64,000 nucleotides of DNA. It comes from CAIYOL01 sp964494805 (GTDB taxonomy: Bacteria; Planctomycetota; Phycisphaerae; Sedimentisphaerales; Anaerobacaceae). Both the position numbers and the translations under genes were made by a program. Position 1 is the first letter of the stretch, and every line of letters starts with the position of its first letter. The notes beneath the pieces are model-generated. The model ran no database searches, was not told the origin of the DNA, and worked only from the letters and a program-made list of their open reading frames with translations. Below are positions 41,769 to 50,416 of the stretch, piece by piece. Location: positions 1-64,000 of the forward strand of contig CAZBST010000009.1 in the NCBI GenBank assembly GCA_964494805.1, read 5' to 3'.

Positions 41769-42961
41769 TATTTTTCTCGCTTTTCGAGCATTGATTCATA
41801 AACAGGTATCAGCTGTTCGGCAACTCGGCTAATGGAAATTTTTTCTTCGAGGTTATCCGCAACAATTGCCTGCGACGCTTTCCGGATATTGTTTGTATCT
41901 GTGAAGAAGCTGATGGCTTGCGCCAGTGCGGAGATGTTTTCTGCACAATCTATCACTTTGCCGTGTCGGCCGTTGACAAACAAATCGGTTGCACCATTAA
42001 ATTCTGTCGTTATCACGGGCTTGTTGGCTGCAATCGCTTCGAGAATATACCTGCTCGATGGGTCATAAAAAGTAGGCAGGACGGCTACATCGGTTATTGA
42101 CAGGGCATTTTGAATCTGTCGGACAGCGCCTAAAAAGACGATTTTCCTATGGACGTTAAGCTTTTTTGCGAGTCGTCGGTAATTGTGTGTTCTATCATTA
42201 CCGGCTACTATTAAATAAGCCTTTCGTTCCGTAATGTTTGACGATACAAGCTGCATTGCTTTTATCAGACAAGCAAGTCCCTTGAGCCGGAAATTATTTG
42301 CAGCAAATAAGAAAAAAGCGGAGTTGTCAGCTTCCTTGAGGCCCAGTTGAGCGAGTATTTGACTACGAAGGTTATCAGCCTGGCCTATGTCGATTCGTTT
42401 ATTTATTCTTATGCCGTTTGGGACAACGACTATTCGGTCATCACCGACGCCATAGTGTTTTTTGAACTGCTCAGCAACATACTTCGAAAGTGCAACAATT
42501 ACCGGCCCATTTGAATCTTTGCAAAGTCTTCTCTCAGCTCGCAAAAACAGAGTTCGTCGAAAGTTGACAAAAGCTGTTGTTCTTTTATAAGATTCGATGA
42601 ACCTGTTCTGGTAGCTGACGGCATTGCGCAAAATAGCCTCGGCGAAACTGCCTCCTCGCGGCTGATACACATCGGCAAAGTTAAAAGGCAATACGCTGTG
42701 AATTATATCATAGTAATTTTCCGACAGATGTTTTTTCAGCGCCTTTGCGAACATGAAGTAACCGGTGCGACTGCCGGGGGTATTTTGACATAAAATGTGA
42801 ATGTCTTTAGCGTTTGCCTGCCCTTTTGCGGCGAGTATATCCACTTCAAGGCCAAGAGCCGATAGAGCAGCTGCAAGCTCAAGGACGGAGCGTTCCGCTC
42901 CACCAAGGGCAACATCTATCCGCTCTATTATTAGTGCGATTTTCTTCTTTACCACGGACAT
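41768..42961 (-). CDS. GT4-family glycosyltransferase (LPS core)
   Basis: 397 residues, GT-B fold. GGAERSVLELAAALSALGLE binds the acceptor side. The donor-binding part has AANNFRLKGLACLIKAM, then PTFYDPSSRYILEAIAANKP, the usual E-x7-E region of family 4. It is related in pattern to WaaG-like glucosyltransferases (QPRGGSFAEAILR). It lies between the heptosyltransferase-kinase fusion and plsY, so an LPS inner-core sugar transfer is likely. The donor sugar cannot be told. Confidence 0.85.
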   Translation of the reverse strand: MSVVKKKIALIIERIDVALGGAERSVLELAAALSALGLEVDILAAKGQANAKDIHILCQNTPGSRTGYFMFAKALKKHLSENYYDIIHSVLPFNFADVYQPRGGSFAEAILRNAVSYQNRFIESYKRTTAFVNFRRTLFLRAERRLCKDSNGPVIVALSKYVAEQFKKHYGVGDDRIVVVPNGIRINKRIDIGQADNLRSQILAQLGLKEADNSAFFLFAANNFRLKGLACLIKAMQLVSSNITERKAYLIVAGNDRTHNYRRLAKKLNVHRKIVFLGAVRQIQNALSITDVAVLPTFYDPSSRYILEAIAANKPVITTEFNGATDLFVNGRHGKVIDCAENISALAQAISFFTDTNNIRKASQAIVADNLEEKISISRVAEQLIPVYESMLEKREK

Positions 42962-42975
42962 AAATCTTAATCTGG

Positions 42976-44952
42976 TCAGCTTATAAAGGGGACGACTCTG
43001 CCATGCTTTATATCGTGTTGTGCCATCCGCCTTGTTTTATTTATTACTTTACGGATAAATACTTTATCTTTCCCCGTTAGCCTGCTACGGCCGGTGTAGC
43101 TAAGATAAAAACGCAACCTGTCTGTTTTCGAAAAATACCTGCGCTGCGCCGAATAAAAAAGCTGCGCAATATCTTTTACTCGAAATCGCTCAGCCAATAA
43201 ACTCGGTCTGAAGGTGCGAGCCAAGTCTATCAGATAAAACCGGCCGCTGTCATCATAGAATATATGAGAAAGATAGAGGTCTCGATGACGGTAACTTGTC
43301 TCGTGGAATTTTTTTACAAAGGCAGCTAACTGAGCTATAAAATTTCTTCGCAGTTTCAAATTTTCAATTGTAGCAGGAGCATTGAAACAACCGGGCAACC
43401 TCTGCTCCAGAGACTCGGCATCAGGGATTTTTTCGGTAATTATAAAACTTCTTTTCTCAAAAAATACACCCCACTGCTCGCCGTAAGAGATAATCCTCGG
43501 CGTGTTTATACCTGCGGCTGCAAGCTTAATTGCCGGTTCAATATCGAACAGGCCGCAGCTTACTCGTTTGTTAGCCGAGAGCCAGTTCTTAAGCTGGACC
43601 GAGATTGGCGGACAGTCATAGCGTTTCAAAAACAGCGTAGTCGGAGGTGAATTTACCTTGAATCGTAAACGGCTGCGATGCTCTGGCAGATTATCCTTGG
43701 TCAGATTCTGAGCTTCATTAAAAGAAAAAACAGCATCAACCGAGGTTAAGCCCAATTCGCCAAGGCTGGTTTTGTAATCTTCGTCGCAGAAGAACGATTC
43801 CCTCGACCCTTCGGCTGCACTCAGGGCAGGCACTGGTCGGGACAGGTTTGAAATTTCTGTAAATTTTTGCTCGGCTTTAAAAGCCGGCTGGCTTTGGTTG
43901 GTTTCGAGCAATCTTTTTGCGGCATTACAAACCATTTCTACAGTGATTGCCTGCATACATAAATGTTCGCTCTTTTTGCAAGTCGGCTTATCACAGGGAG
44001 CGCAGGGCGCATCGCCAACTATTTGAATTTCATCTTTGTAACCGGTCTCTGTCCAAGCCGGGTCATTTGGGCCGAACAGGCTGATAACCTTGCGTCGAAG
44101 GGCTATAGCTATGTGTCGTGGACCTGTATCGTTGCTTATTACCAAGTCCGCAATGGAAAAAAGTGATTTCAACTCGCCGAGGTCTATGGGTCTCTCCGCT
44201 ATGTTAACAAGTTTGAACTTGCTTAAATCACAAATTTTTTTTGCAATTTGTTTTTCAGCGGGGTCGGGGGACACAGAAACAACGACGGTTGCATTATAAT
44301 TAGAAATCAGCCAATCTGCTGTTTCTGCGAATCTTTCTACTAACCAGTGTTTGCTTCGGCCGAATGCTCCGCCAGGAACAAGAACGATAACCAGCCCCTT
44401 GGGGGCAGCAATTTCCGGAAAGTAGGTCCGCAATTTCTTTTCCTCCTGTGGGTCGGTAAGTAGTTCGAGGCTTACATCAGTGGTGTCGATGCCGAGCAGA
44501 GATGGAATTGCAAGATAGTAGTCGACCATAGAAAAAGGGGTGAATCTGGCGGTAGATAGTTTCGGCGGATAAAGTTTGTCGGTGAGTAAAAAGTCACGGC
44601 ATTCGCGAGCATAGCCGATACGCACTGGTATCCCTGCCAAGGAAGCCTCCAGGGCGGATGAGAAGGAATTTTTGAAAAGGATAGCATGGGTAAAATTATG
44701 TTCCTTCAACGTTTTTACTATCTTAAAAAGATTTTTGCCGTGTTGCTGAATCCATATATCGTTAAGACGGCTGGGTGACAAGATTTTACAAACGACCTCG
44801 TTGGCAAAGAAAGAAACCCGGGAAGATTTGAAATGCCGACGAATGGCCTGCAGGGCCGGCGTGCAAAGCACCGCGTCACCCATAGGAGAAGGAAGCCAGA
44901 CTAATATCTCATATTTCGTATCCTGCATCTGATATCTCGCTCCGCGGGACAT
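42976..44952 (-). CDS. Heptosyltransferase (GT9) fused to LPS core kinase
   Basis: 658 residues. Residues 15-355 are a GT9 ADP-heptose:LPS heptosyltransferase domain (LPSPMGDAVLCTPALQAIR, VPGGAFGRSKHW, SNDTGPRHIAIAL, LFGPNDPAWTETGY). Residues 430-655 are a WaaP/RfaP-like kinase with RHRDLYLSHIFYD (catalytic loop) and LIDLAR (metal Asp). One protein would add heptose and phosphorylate it. The linker at about 370-385 reads VPALSAAEGSRESFF, a translated repeat element (43800-43846) inserted in frame. The first codons overlap a heptamer tandem array; an ATG at 44928 with GGAG upstream is an alternative start. It is in the middle of the LPS operon. Confidence 0.9.
   Translation of the reverse strand: MSRGARYQMQDTKYEILVWLPSPMGDAVLCTPALQAIRRHFKSSRVSFFANEVVCKILSPSRLNDIWIQQHGKNLFKIVKTLKEHNFTHAILFKNSFSSALEASLAGIPVRIGYARECRDFLLTDKLYPPKLSTARFTPFSMVDYYLAIPSLLGIDTTDVSLELLTDPQEEKKLRTYFPEIAAPKGLVIVLVPGGAFGRSKHWLVERFAETADWLISNYNATVVVSVSPDPAEKQIAKKICDLSKFKLVNIAERPIDLGELKSLFSIADLVISNDTGPRHIAIALRRKVISLFGPNDPAWTETGYKDEIQIVGDAPCAPCDKPTCKKSEHLCMQAITVEMVCNAAKRLLETNQSQPAFKAEQKFTEISNLSRPVPALSAAEGSRESFFCDEDYKTSLGELGLTSVDAVFSFNEAQNLTKDNLPEHRSRLRFKVNSPPTTLFLKRYDCPPISVQLKNWLSANKRVSCGLFDIEPAIKLAAAGINTPRIISYGEQWGVFFEKRSFIITEKIPDAESLEQRLPGCFNAPATIENLKLRRNFIAQLAAFVKKFHETSYRHRDLYLSHIFYDDSGRFYLIDLARTFRPSLLAERFRVKDIAQLFYSAQRRYFSKTDRLRFYLSYTGRSRLTGKDKVFIRKVINKTRRMAQHDIKHGRVVPFIS
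43800..43846 (-). repeat. RPE-like repeat inserted in frame in the interdomain linker
   Basis: CCCTCGACCCTTCGGCTGCA at the start and TCGGGACAGG at the end bracket a 47-base block. The intergenic copy at 26829-26854 has the same ends (reverse complement CCTCGACTTCGCTCGGGACA) with a shorter centre. In the protein it is read as RPVPALSAAEGSR. Confidence 0.65.
44901..44938 (-). repeat. Heptamer tandem repeat in the start region of the LPS fusion gene
   Basis: The minus strand reads GATATCA, GATGCAG, GATACGA, AATATGA, GATATTA: five successive 7-base units. They encode RYQMQDTKYEIL at the protein start, before the conserved GT9 sequence begins. Confidence 0.65.
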
Positions 44953-44965
44953 ATTTCACGTATCG

Positions 44966-45922
44966 CTATTTTCGCCCATGCATTATGTAAAGGGTCAGCG
45001 CCATCACCTGGAGAACTGCAGCAAACCCAAGCGTAATCAGCACCACACTGTCCTGCCTGGCTGGGCTCATCAGAAACCATATACTTATCAACAAACAAAG
45101 CAGGACAATAATTTGCACAATACCGGCCAGCAGCCTCATTATGGAAAATTCACCGAACATATCATTCCGCCGCATACCTTTAAGCTGTTCCAGAATACTG
45201 TCAAGCAAGTGTTCGGTCCTGTTAGCGGAAATATTTTGCTCAACAGGGATTGTTTTGGGCTCTGCAGACTGCTGCTGATGTGATTCTTCGGCGGTTTGCA
45301 ACGGTGGTTTGGTTAAGGGTTGTGGGAGCGGCTGATTTTGAACGGGGTTTTCACCGGTTAAACGATGATATTTTTTTATAATATTTACTGCTTCCTTTAT
45401 ATTTACGGCTCTATAGTCTGGATTCGGCTCGCCGAGCTTTTGCTGTTCAGAATGCCAAGGGTGATTTACCAATATGGTCTTGCAGCCAGCCTTCAAACCG
45501 GCCTCCACGTCACGGCTGCTATTGCCAATTATCCAGGATTGAGTAAGGTCAATATCCATCTCTTCGGCAGCAGCCAGCAACATTCCAGGTTTTGGCTTTC
45601 GGCGGTCGCTCTCCTTACGATACTTTTCAATAACACCATCTGGATGGTAGGGACAATAGTAAATGCGGTCTAAAGGAGCTCCTCTTTCAGCCAGCAGCTG
45701 TTTTAGTCTATCGTGGATTTTACCGAGAGTCTCCTCAGAAACAATTCCGCGTGCAACACCGGACTGGTTTGAGACAACAATCAGCTTATACCCCATAGCG
45801 CGAAGCTCGATAAGCGACTTATCGACACCATCCAGCAACTTTACCTGGTCGGGATGATTGATAAAGCCCGGGTCTTCGATTAAAGTATCGTCACGGTCTA
45901 AGAATATCGCTTTGTTAGACAT
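44966..45922 (-). CDS. GmhB-like heptose bisphosphate phosphatase with membrane tail
   Basis: 318 residues. Residues 1-185 are a HAD phosphatase of the HisB/GmhB type (FLDRDDTLIEDPGFINHPDQ, VVSNQSGVARG, RKPKPGML, GNSSRDVEAGLKAG), which removes the C7 phosphate of D-glycero-D-manno-heptose-1,7-bisphosphate. The zinc loop begins CPYHPDG but the second cysteine pair (CDCRKP in classical GmhB) is replaced by ESDRRKP, so zinc binding is probably lost. A Pro/Gln linker leads to two C-terminal membrane helices (LLAGIVQIIVLLCLLISIW, LITLGFAAVLQVMALTLYI), unusual for this cytosolic enzyme. It is 12 bases downstream of gmhA in the heptose operon. Confidence 0.88.
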   Translation of the reverse strand: MSNKAIFLDRDDTLIEDPGFINHPDQVKLLDGVDKSLIELRAMGYKLIVVSNQSGVARGIVSEETLGKIHDRLKQLLAERGAPLDRIYYCPYHPDGVIEKYRKESDRRKPKPGMLLAAAEEMDIDLTQSWIIGNSSRDVEAGLKAGCKTILVNHPWHSEQQKLGEPNPDYRAVNIKEAVNIIKKYHRLTGENPVQNQPLPQPLTKPPLQTAEESHQQQSAEPKTIPVEQNISANRTEHLLDSILEQLKGMRRNDMFGEFSIMRLLAGIVQIIVLLCLLISIWFLMSPARQDSVVLITLGFAAVLQVMALTLYIMHGRK

Positions 45923-45934
45923 TTTTCAGGTTAA

Positions 45935-46516
45935 CTATTTACAAAAACTATCTTCCACGAGTCCGCAAATTATATGAAAGCCGAGCTGGTGAATTTCCTG
46001 ACTTCGTGCTGTTGATTTGCTGTTGGCGCAAAAGCAGATATCAGCCACCCGCTCAAGTTTGCTGCCACTGCTGCCTGTAAAAGCCAGTACAGCAGCACCT
46101 TTTTTCTTTGCCAATTTAGCAGCGGCAATGATATTCGCCGATGCACCGCTGGTCGAAATGGCCCAGAGGACATCGCCTTTTTTAACGAGCGCTTCGACCT
46201 GTTTGGCGAACACATTTTCGTATCCGTAATCGTTGGAGAGTGATGTTATTATTGATGTATCGGTTGTCAGTGCAACTGCCGGCAGGGGTTTGCGTTCGCG
46301 TTCGAATCTGCCCACCAGCTCGCTTGCTATATGCTGAGCATCTGCCGCTGAGCCGCCGTTGCCGCAAATGTAAAGACGGCCGTTTTGCTTTAACGCTCTT
46401 GTTATTATCCTTGCGGCGGCTGCAATTGCTTCAATGCCGTCGGTTTCAAGCTTGGTAATTGTTTTCTTGTGCGATTCTATTGTTTCTGTAATTTTTTTTC
46501 TTATGCCCTTATCCAT
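45935..46516 (-). CDS. gmhA: Sedoheptulose-7-phosphate isomerase
   Basis: 193 residues, a SIS-fold protein. It makes D-glycero-D-manno-heptose-7-phosphate, the first step of ADP-heptose synthesis. Motifs: ICGNGGSAADAQHIASELVGRF, TTDTSIITSLSNDYGYENVF, AISTSGASANIIAAA and the C-terminal SQEIHQLGFHIICGLVE with the catalytic His and Glu. Normal length. It lies between hldE (6-base gap) and the gmhB-like gene. Confidence 0.95.
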   Translation of the reverse strand: MDKGIRKKITETIESHKKTITKLETDGIEAIAAAARIITRALKQNGRLYICGNGGSAADAQHIASELVGRFERERKPLPAVALTTDTSIITSLSNDYGYENVFAKQVEALVKKGDVLWAISTSGASANIIAAAKLAKKKGAAVLAFTGSSGSKLERVADICFCANSKSTARSQEIHQLGFHIICGLVEDSFCK

Positions 46517-46522
46517 TAGAGC

Positions 46523-47989
46523 TTAACTTTCCAACGACCTGATTTTTTTAATTGTTTCAGTTGAGCTTTTGCCTTCAACCAGCGGCGCAAGAACGACTTT
46601 CCCGCCATAAGATTCAATAAATTCGGCGCCGATTACGCCTTTTTCCGCCCAATCTTGTCCCTTCACTAATACATCAGGTTTTATTTTTTTGATTAGGTCA
46701 AGAGGGTCCGGCTCATCAAAAACGGTAATATAATCGACTGTTTCCAGTGCAGCCAGGACGGCGGTCCTGTCGTGCTGGTTGTTAATCGGCCGGTCCGGCC
46801 CTTTGATTTTTTTTACCGAACCGTCGCTGTTTAATCCCACTACGACAATGTCACCTTGCAGCTTGCAGAATTTCAGGAACTCTATATGTCCTCTGTGCAC
46901 CACGTCAAAACAGCCATTGGTGAAAACTATAATCGCATTCTGCTTTCGATGCTCGGCCAACTGCTTAATCAAAGAACTGACCGGACGGACTTTATCGCTT
47001 TTGCCGGTGATTTCATTGATAATTTCCTCGATAGTCACCGTTGCTGCTCCGAATTTTTCCACCTCGATGCCGCCCGTTATGTTTGAGAGCTGCACAGCCG
47101 TTTTATAATCACAATCGGCTGCCAAAGTTATCGCAAGCGTTGCCAGAACCATATCACCGGCACCGGTAACATCATAAACATTGCGAGGCCTGGTGGGTAT
47201 AAGCTCACCTGCTTCTTGCGTTCTAAGATATGCACCCTCCTTATCGAGTGTAATTACTACGGTCTCGATTTTAAATTGCTCGGCAAGAGTCTGTGCCGCT
47301 CTGGCTGCCGTCTCTACGGTTTTTATCTCAAACCCGACCACCATTGAGGCCTCTTGCCTATTCGGTGTAATGAGGGTGGCACTGCTGTACTTTGAATAGT
47401 CAGCAGTAAGGCAAGGGTCAACAATGACCTTTTTATTCGCTTGTTTCGCCAACTGTATCATTTGTCTGCAAATCGATGAACTCAATAAACCCTTATTGTA
47501 ATCCTGGAGACAAACAACGTCGGCCTGCTGCAATTTGCCTTTGTAAACCTGCAATATCTTTTCATACTGCTCATCAGATAACATCTCTGTGGATTCTTCA
47601 TCCATTCTGAATAATTGCTGTTGATGGCGATGCTGTGCCAGGCCTATCAGTCTTTGTTTGCTGGTGGTAGGACGGTCAGTTAATGTAAGCAGGTTTGTGA
47701 TATCGGCTCCGGCTTCCGTCAATCTTTTCCTAAGAGTTTCACCGTTCCGGTCTTTTCCGGTAACTCCCAGGCAAACCGGTATAGCGCCCAATGCAGCAAG
47801 GTCTACAGCAACAGAGCCTGCTCCGCCGCAGCCATACTTGGTTTTAGTAACTTTTAATACAGGCACCGGCGCTTCGGGACTTATCCTTAAGGCATCGCCG
47901 TAGATATAAACATCGAGCATAAAGTCACCGACGACCAGAACTTCCGGCGAGCCGAGATTCGTTACCGTTTTTAGCAGCTTTTCATACAT
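46523..47989 (-). CDS. hldE: Bifunctional heptose kinase/adenylyltransferase HldE
   Basis: 488 residues from the ATG at 47989; an in-frame TTG would add five residues. Residues 1-320 are the ribokinase-type heptose-7-phosphate 1-kinase (VVGDFMLDVYIYGDALRISP, GCGGAGSVAVDLAALGA, DVTGAGDMVLATLAITLA). Residues 350-488 are the nucleotidyltransferase (FTNGCFDVVHRGHIEFLKF, RPINNQHDRTAVLAAL) that makes ADP-heptose. This is the full-length fusion as in RfaE. With gmhA and the gmhB-like gene downstream, the whole route to ADP-glycero-manno-heptose is present except the epimerase HldD. Confidence 0.96.
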   Translation of the reverse strand: MYEKLLKTVTNLGSPEVLVVGDFMLDVYIYGDALRISPEAPVPVLKVTKTKYGCGGAGSVAVDLAALGAIPVCLGVTGKDRNGETLRKRLTEAGADITNLLTLTDRPTTSKQRLIGLAQHRHQQQLFRMDEESTEMLSDEQYEKILQVYKGKLQQADVVCLQDYNKGLLSSSICRQMIQLAKQANKKVIVDPCLTADYSKYSSATLITPNRQEASMVVGFEIKTVETAARAAQTLAEQFKIETVVITLDKEGAYLRTQEAGELIPTRPRNVYDVTGAGDMVLATLAITLAADCDYKTAVQLSNITGGIEVEKFGAATVTIEEIINEITGKSDKVRPVSSLIKQLAEHRKQNAIIVFTNGCFDVVHRGHIEFLKFCKLQGDIVVVGLNSDGSVKKIKGPDRPINNQHDRTAVLAALETVDYITVFDEPDPLDLIKKIKPDVLVKGQDWAEKGVIGAEFIESYGGKVVLAPLVEGKSSTETIKKIRSLES

Positions 47990-48025
47990 AAGGGCACAAA
48001 GCAAAAAAGCACAAGAGCATAAGTA

Positions 48026-49093
48026 TCAATACTTTCTGCGCATTTTACCCGCTAATGTGTCTTCAATCAACTGTTTTAATTTATCCTCTCCAGATGTGAA
48101 TTTTATCTCAACTGCCAAGTATGCAAAAGGTATATCTTTTTTAGCCGACGCCGGCAGTGTGGTTCTGGTCCAGTCTTTCTGCGTTGTTAGTATCAACTCT
48201 GCTCCTAAAAGATTAGCTTGATTGTGAATATCATCGGAATCGGCGTCGGTGTAGTGATAATGGTCATTATAAATTTTTGAACCGACCATATTAGCGCCGG
48301 CGTTTCTGATTGTATTCAAAAAGGCCTCTGGATTACCTATGCCGCAAAAAGCAAATATTTTTCTACTTCTTAGCTGTTCGATGGTGATTTTTTCATCGGT
48401 TATGGATTTTGCGCAGATTGGGCTATGTATCGACTTTGCAATTACCATATCTGGATTGATTAGTTGCAGTTCCTTTTCGATTCGATTTAGTTCAGATTCC
48501 AAAACCTGGTCACATCTGGTTAAGACAGCCGCATCGGCGCGCCTGAGAGAAACGACAGGTTCCCTTAGCAGGCCGGCAGGCAGCAGTTTCCTGTAACCGA
48601 AGGGACAGGTTGCATCAATCGTTACGATATCGAGGTCTCTGGCCAATCGGCGATGTTGAAAACCATCATCCATAATCAGCACCTTTGCACCGAACTTATC
48701 AACAGCTTCGGCTGCAGCTTCAGCACGGCTGGGATTTACAATTACTTTGGCCTGCGGACAACTCTCTGCGAGAATAACCGGCTCATCTGTCGTTCCTCGT
48801 GCTTTATAACCTCTGGTCAGAATAGCACGGGGAACATTTTTGTTTTGCAGGAATTTGCACAGCCAGATTACCAGCGGTGTTTTGCCGGTCCCGCCGGTCG
48901 TTATGTTACCAACACTTATAACCGGCACATCAGCGGTATGTATTTTAAGCCACCGTTTTGAATATACAAAGTTGCGCAGCCCGACAACAAGCGAGTAACC
49001 TGTCGCAGCAACTCCCATAAAGAAGCGCAAAAGTGCTGCAGATAAACCGGTACTTCTGCCCGAGATTAAATTACGATAAGCTTGCTGGTTCAA
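48026..49093 (-). CDS. lpxK: Tetraacyldisaccharide 4'-kinase LpxK
   Basis: 355 residues. It phosphorylates the 4' position of the lipid A disaccharide at the inner membrane. An N-terminal hydrophobic segment (LRFFMGVAATGYSLVVGL) is followed by Walker A GNITTGGTGKTPLV, ILTRGY, IMDDGFQHRRL and LPAGLLREP. It is 22 bases downstream of the isocitrate-dehydrogenase-like gene and begins the LPS part of the operon. Its presence shows that this organism makes lipid A. Confidence 0.96.
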   Translation of the reverse strand: MNQQAYRNLISGRSTGLSAALLRFFMGVAATGYSLVVGLRNFVYSKRWLKIHTADVPVISVGNITTGGTGKTPLVIWLCKFLQNKNVPRAILTRGYKARGTTDEPVILAESCPQAKVIVNPSRAEAAAEAVDKFGAKVLIMDDGFQHRRLARDLDIVTIDATCPFGYRKLLPAGLLREPVVSLRRADAAVLTRCDQVLESELNRIEKELQLINPDMVIAKSIHSPICAKSITDEKITIEQLRSRKIFAFCGIGNPEAFLNTIRNAGANMVGSKIYNDHYHYTDADSDDIHNQANLLGAELILTTQKDWTRTTLPASAKKDIPFAYLAVEIKFTSGEDKLKQLIEDTLAGKMRRKY

Positions 49094-49115
49094 TTTAGTT
49101 TTTAGCCGTAAAGTG

Positions 49116-50201
49116 CTATTCGCTTTTTATTTTTTCAATGATTGCGTCAGCCATTTCGCTTGTGCCTACTGCCGTCGGGTCATTGCGGTCCGCTTTCATA
49201 TCGTAAGTTACGTCTTTTCCCTCGGCAATTACTGTAGCCACGGCATTCTCAAGCTTGTCCGCTTCGGCAGATTGACCTATATGTCTCAGCATCATCACGC
49301 CGCTGAGTATCAATGCGGTAGGATTGACCTTGTTCTGGCCTTTATATTTCGGTGCACTGCCGTGGGTCGCCTCGAATATAGCAACCTTATCACCTATATT
49401 CGCCCCCGGCGCTACGCCCAGTCCTCCGACTAAGCCGGCACACAAATCACTTATTATATCGCCGTAAAGGTTCGGCAGCACGATGACGTCGTAAAGCTCA
49501 GGCTTTTGAATAAGTTGCATACACATATTGTCAACAATACGGTCTTCGAATTCGATGTCCGCGTATCCCTTGGCGACGTCTCGACTTACCTCGAGCCATA
49601 AGCCGTCCGAGAACTTCATAATATTAGCTTTGTGCACGGACGTTACCTTTTTTCGCCCCATTTTGCGGGCGTAATCGAACGCGAAACGAACTATACGTTC
49701 CGTGGCCTTGACCGAAATCGGCTTTATGCTTATGCCGGAATCTGCGGTTATCTTTCGGCTGCTGTGCTTATTCAACCAGTTTATCAGCTCGGCGGTTTCG
49801 TCTTTCCCTTTTTGAAATTCGATGCCTGCATAGAGGTCCTCGGTGTTTTCACGCACGATAGCGAGGTCGATATCGGCGAATTTGCTTCGCACGCCTTTAT
49901 AGCTTTTGGCCGGTCGCAGACACGCATACAAATCAAGCGTCTGGCGCAGATGCACATTTATACTTCTAAAACCTTTTCCGACCGGCGTAGTAACAGGCGC
50001 TTTTAACGCAACGCCGCTTTTTTTAATCGACTCGACGGTTGCATCCGGCAGAGGGGTCCCCTGCCGTTCCATCACATCCGCCCCGGCCTCGGCTATTTCC
50101 CAGTTTATCCCAGCGCCTGTGGCGTCAACACATCTTCGCGTCGCTTCCGCTATTTCCGGCCCAACCCCGTCGCCCGTAATTAATGTTACATTAGTCTTCA
50201 T
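49116..50201 (-). CDS. NAD-type isocitrate dehydrogenase (isocitrate/isopropylmalate family)
   Basis: 361 residues from the ATG at 50201 with GGAG seven bases upstream, giving KTNVTLITGDGVGPEIAEAT. SINVHLRQTLDLYACLRPAK is the substrate loop of NAD-dependent isocitrate dehydrogenases; VRENTEDLYAGIEF, VHKANIMKFSDGLW and FEATHGSAPKYKGQNKVNP complete the fold. Conversion of isocitrate to 2-oxoglutarate is most likely; homoisocitrate or isopropylmalate are alternatives. No leu or lys genes are nearby. It stands at the head of the LPS operon, probably by chance. Confidence 0.88.
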   Translation of the reverse strand: MKTNVTLITGDGVGPEIAEATRRCVDATGAGINWEIAEAGADVMERQGTPLPDATVESIKKSGVALKAPVTTPVGKGFRSINVHLRQTLDLYACLRPAKSYKGVRSKFADIDLAIVRENTEDLYAGIEFQKGKDETAELINWLNKHSSRKITADSGISIKPISVKATERIVRFAFDYARKMGRKKVTSVHKANIMKFSDGLWLEVSRDVAKGYADIEFEDRIVDNMCMQLIQKPELYDVIVLPNLYGDIISDLCAGLVGGLGVAPGANIGDKVAIFEATHGSAPKYKGQNKVNPTALILSGVMMLRHIGQSAEADKLENAVATVIAEGKDVTYDMKADRNDPTAVGTSEMADAIIEKIKSE

Positions 50202-50290
50202 TAAATGCTCCAAATCTGTTATGCTATCCGCAAAATGCAAAACTGTCAATAATGGGTTTATTAGTATGCCGGCGGGCGACGAAATAACCC

Positions 50291-50368
50291 TTGACTTCTC
50301 CCCTCTTTCCGCCTATTTTATTAATACTTACCCCGCTGTTTTGCGGGTTTCTTATCCTCTCAGCGGGG
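50291..50368 (+). promoter_or_regulatory. Promoter and leader hairpin of the HEPN-REC-ATPase operon
   Basis: TTGACT (50291-50296), a 17-base spacer and TATTTT (50314-50319) give a good promoter, with transcription from about 50326. Directly after lies an 8-bp hairpin, CCCCGCTG (50331-50338) with CAGCGGGG (50361-50368). The leader to the first start codon is about 90 bases. The hairpin could attenuate expression; no T-tract follows it. Confidence 0.55.
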
Positions 50369-50416
50369 CGGAATTATAGAATACTTAATCTAATATACCA
50401 ATAATGAGTATTATGC

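Noticed and set aside
50331..50368. Hairpin CCCCGCTG/CAGCGGGG as an intrinsic terminator
   Set aside because: No T-tract on either strand; more likely a leader structure of the HEPN operon.
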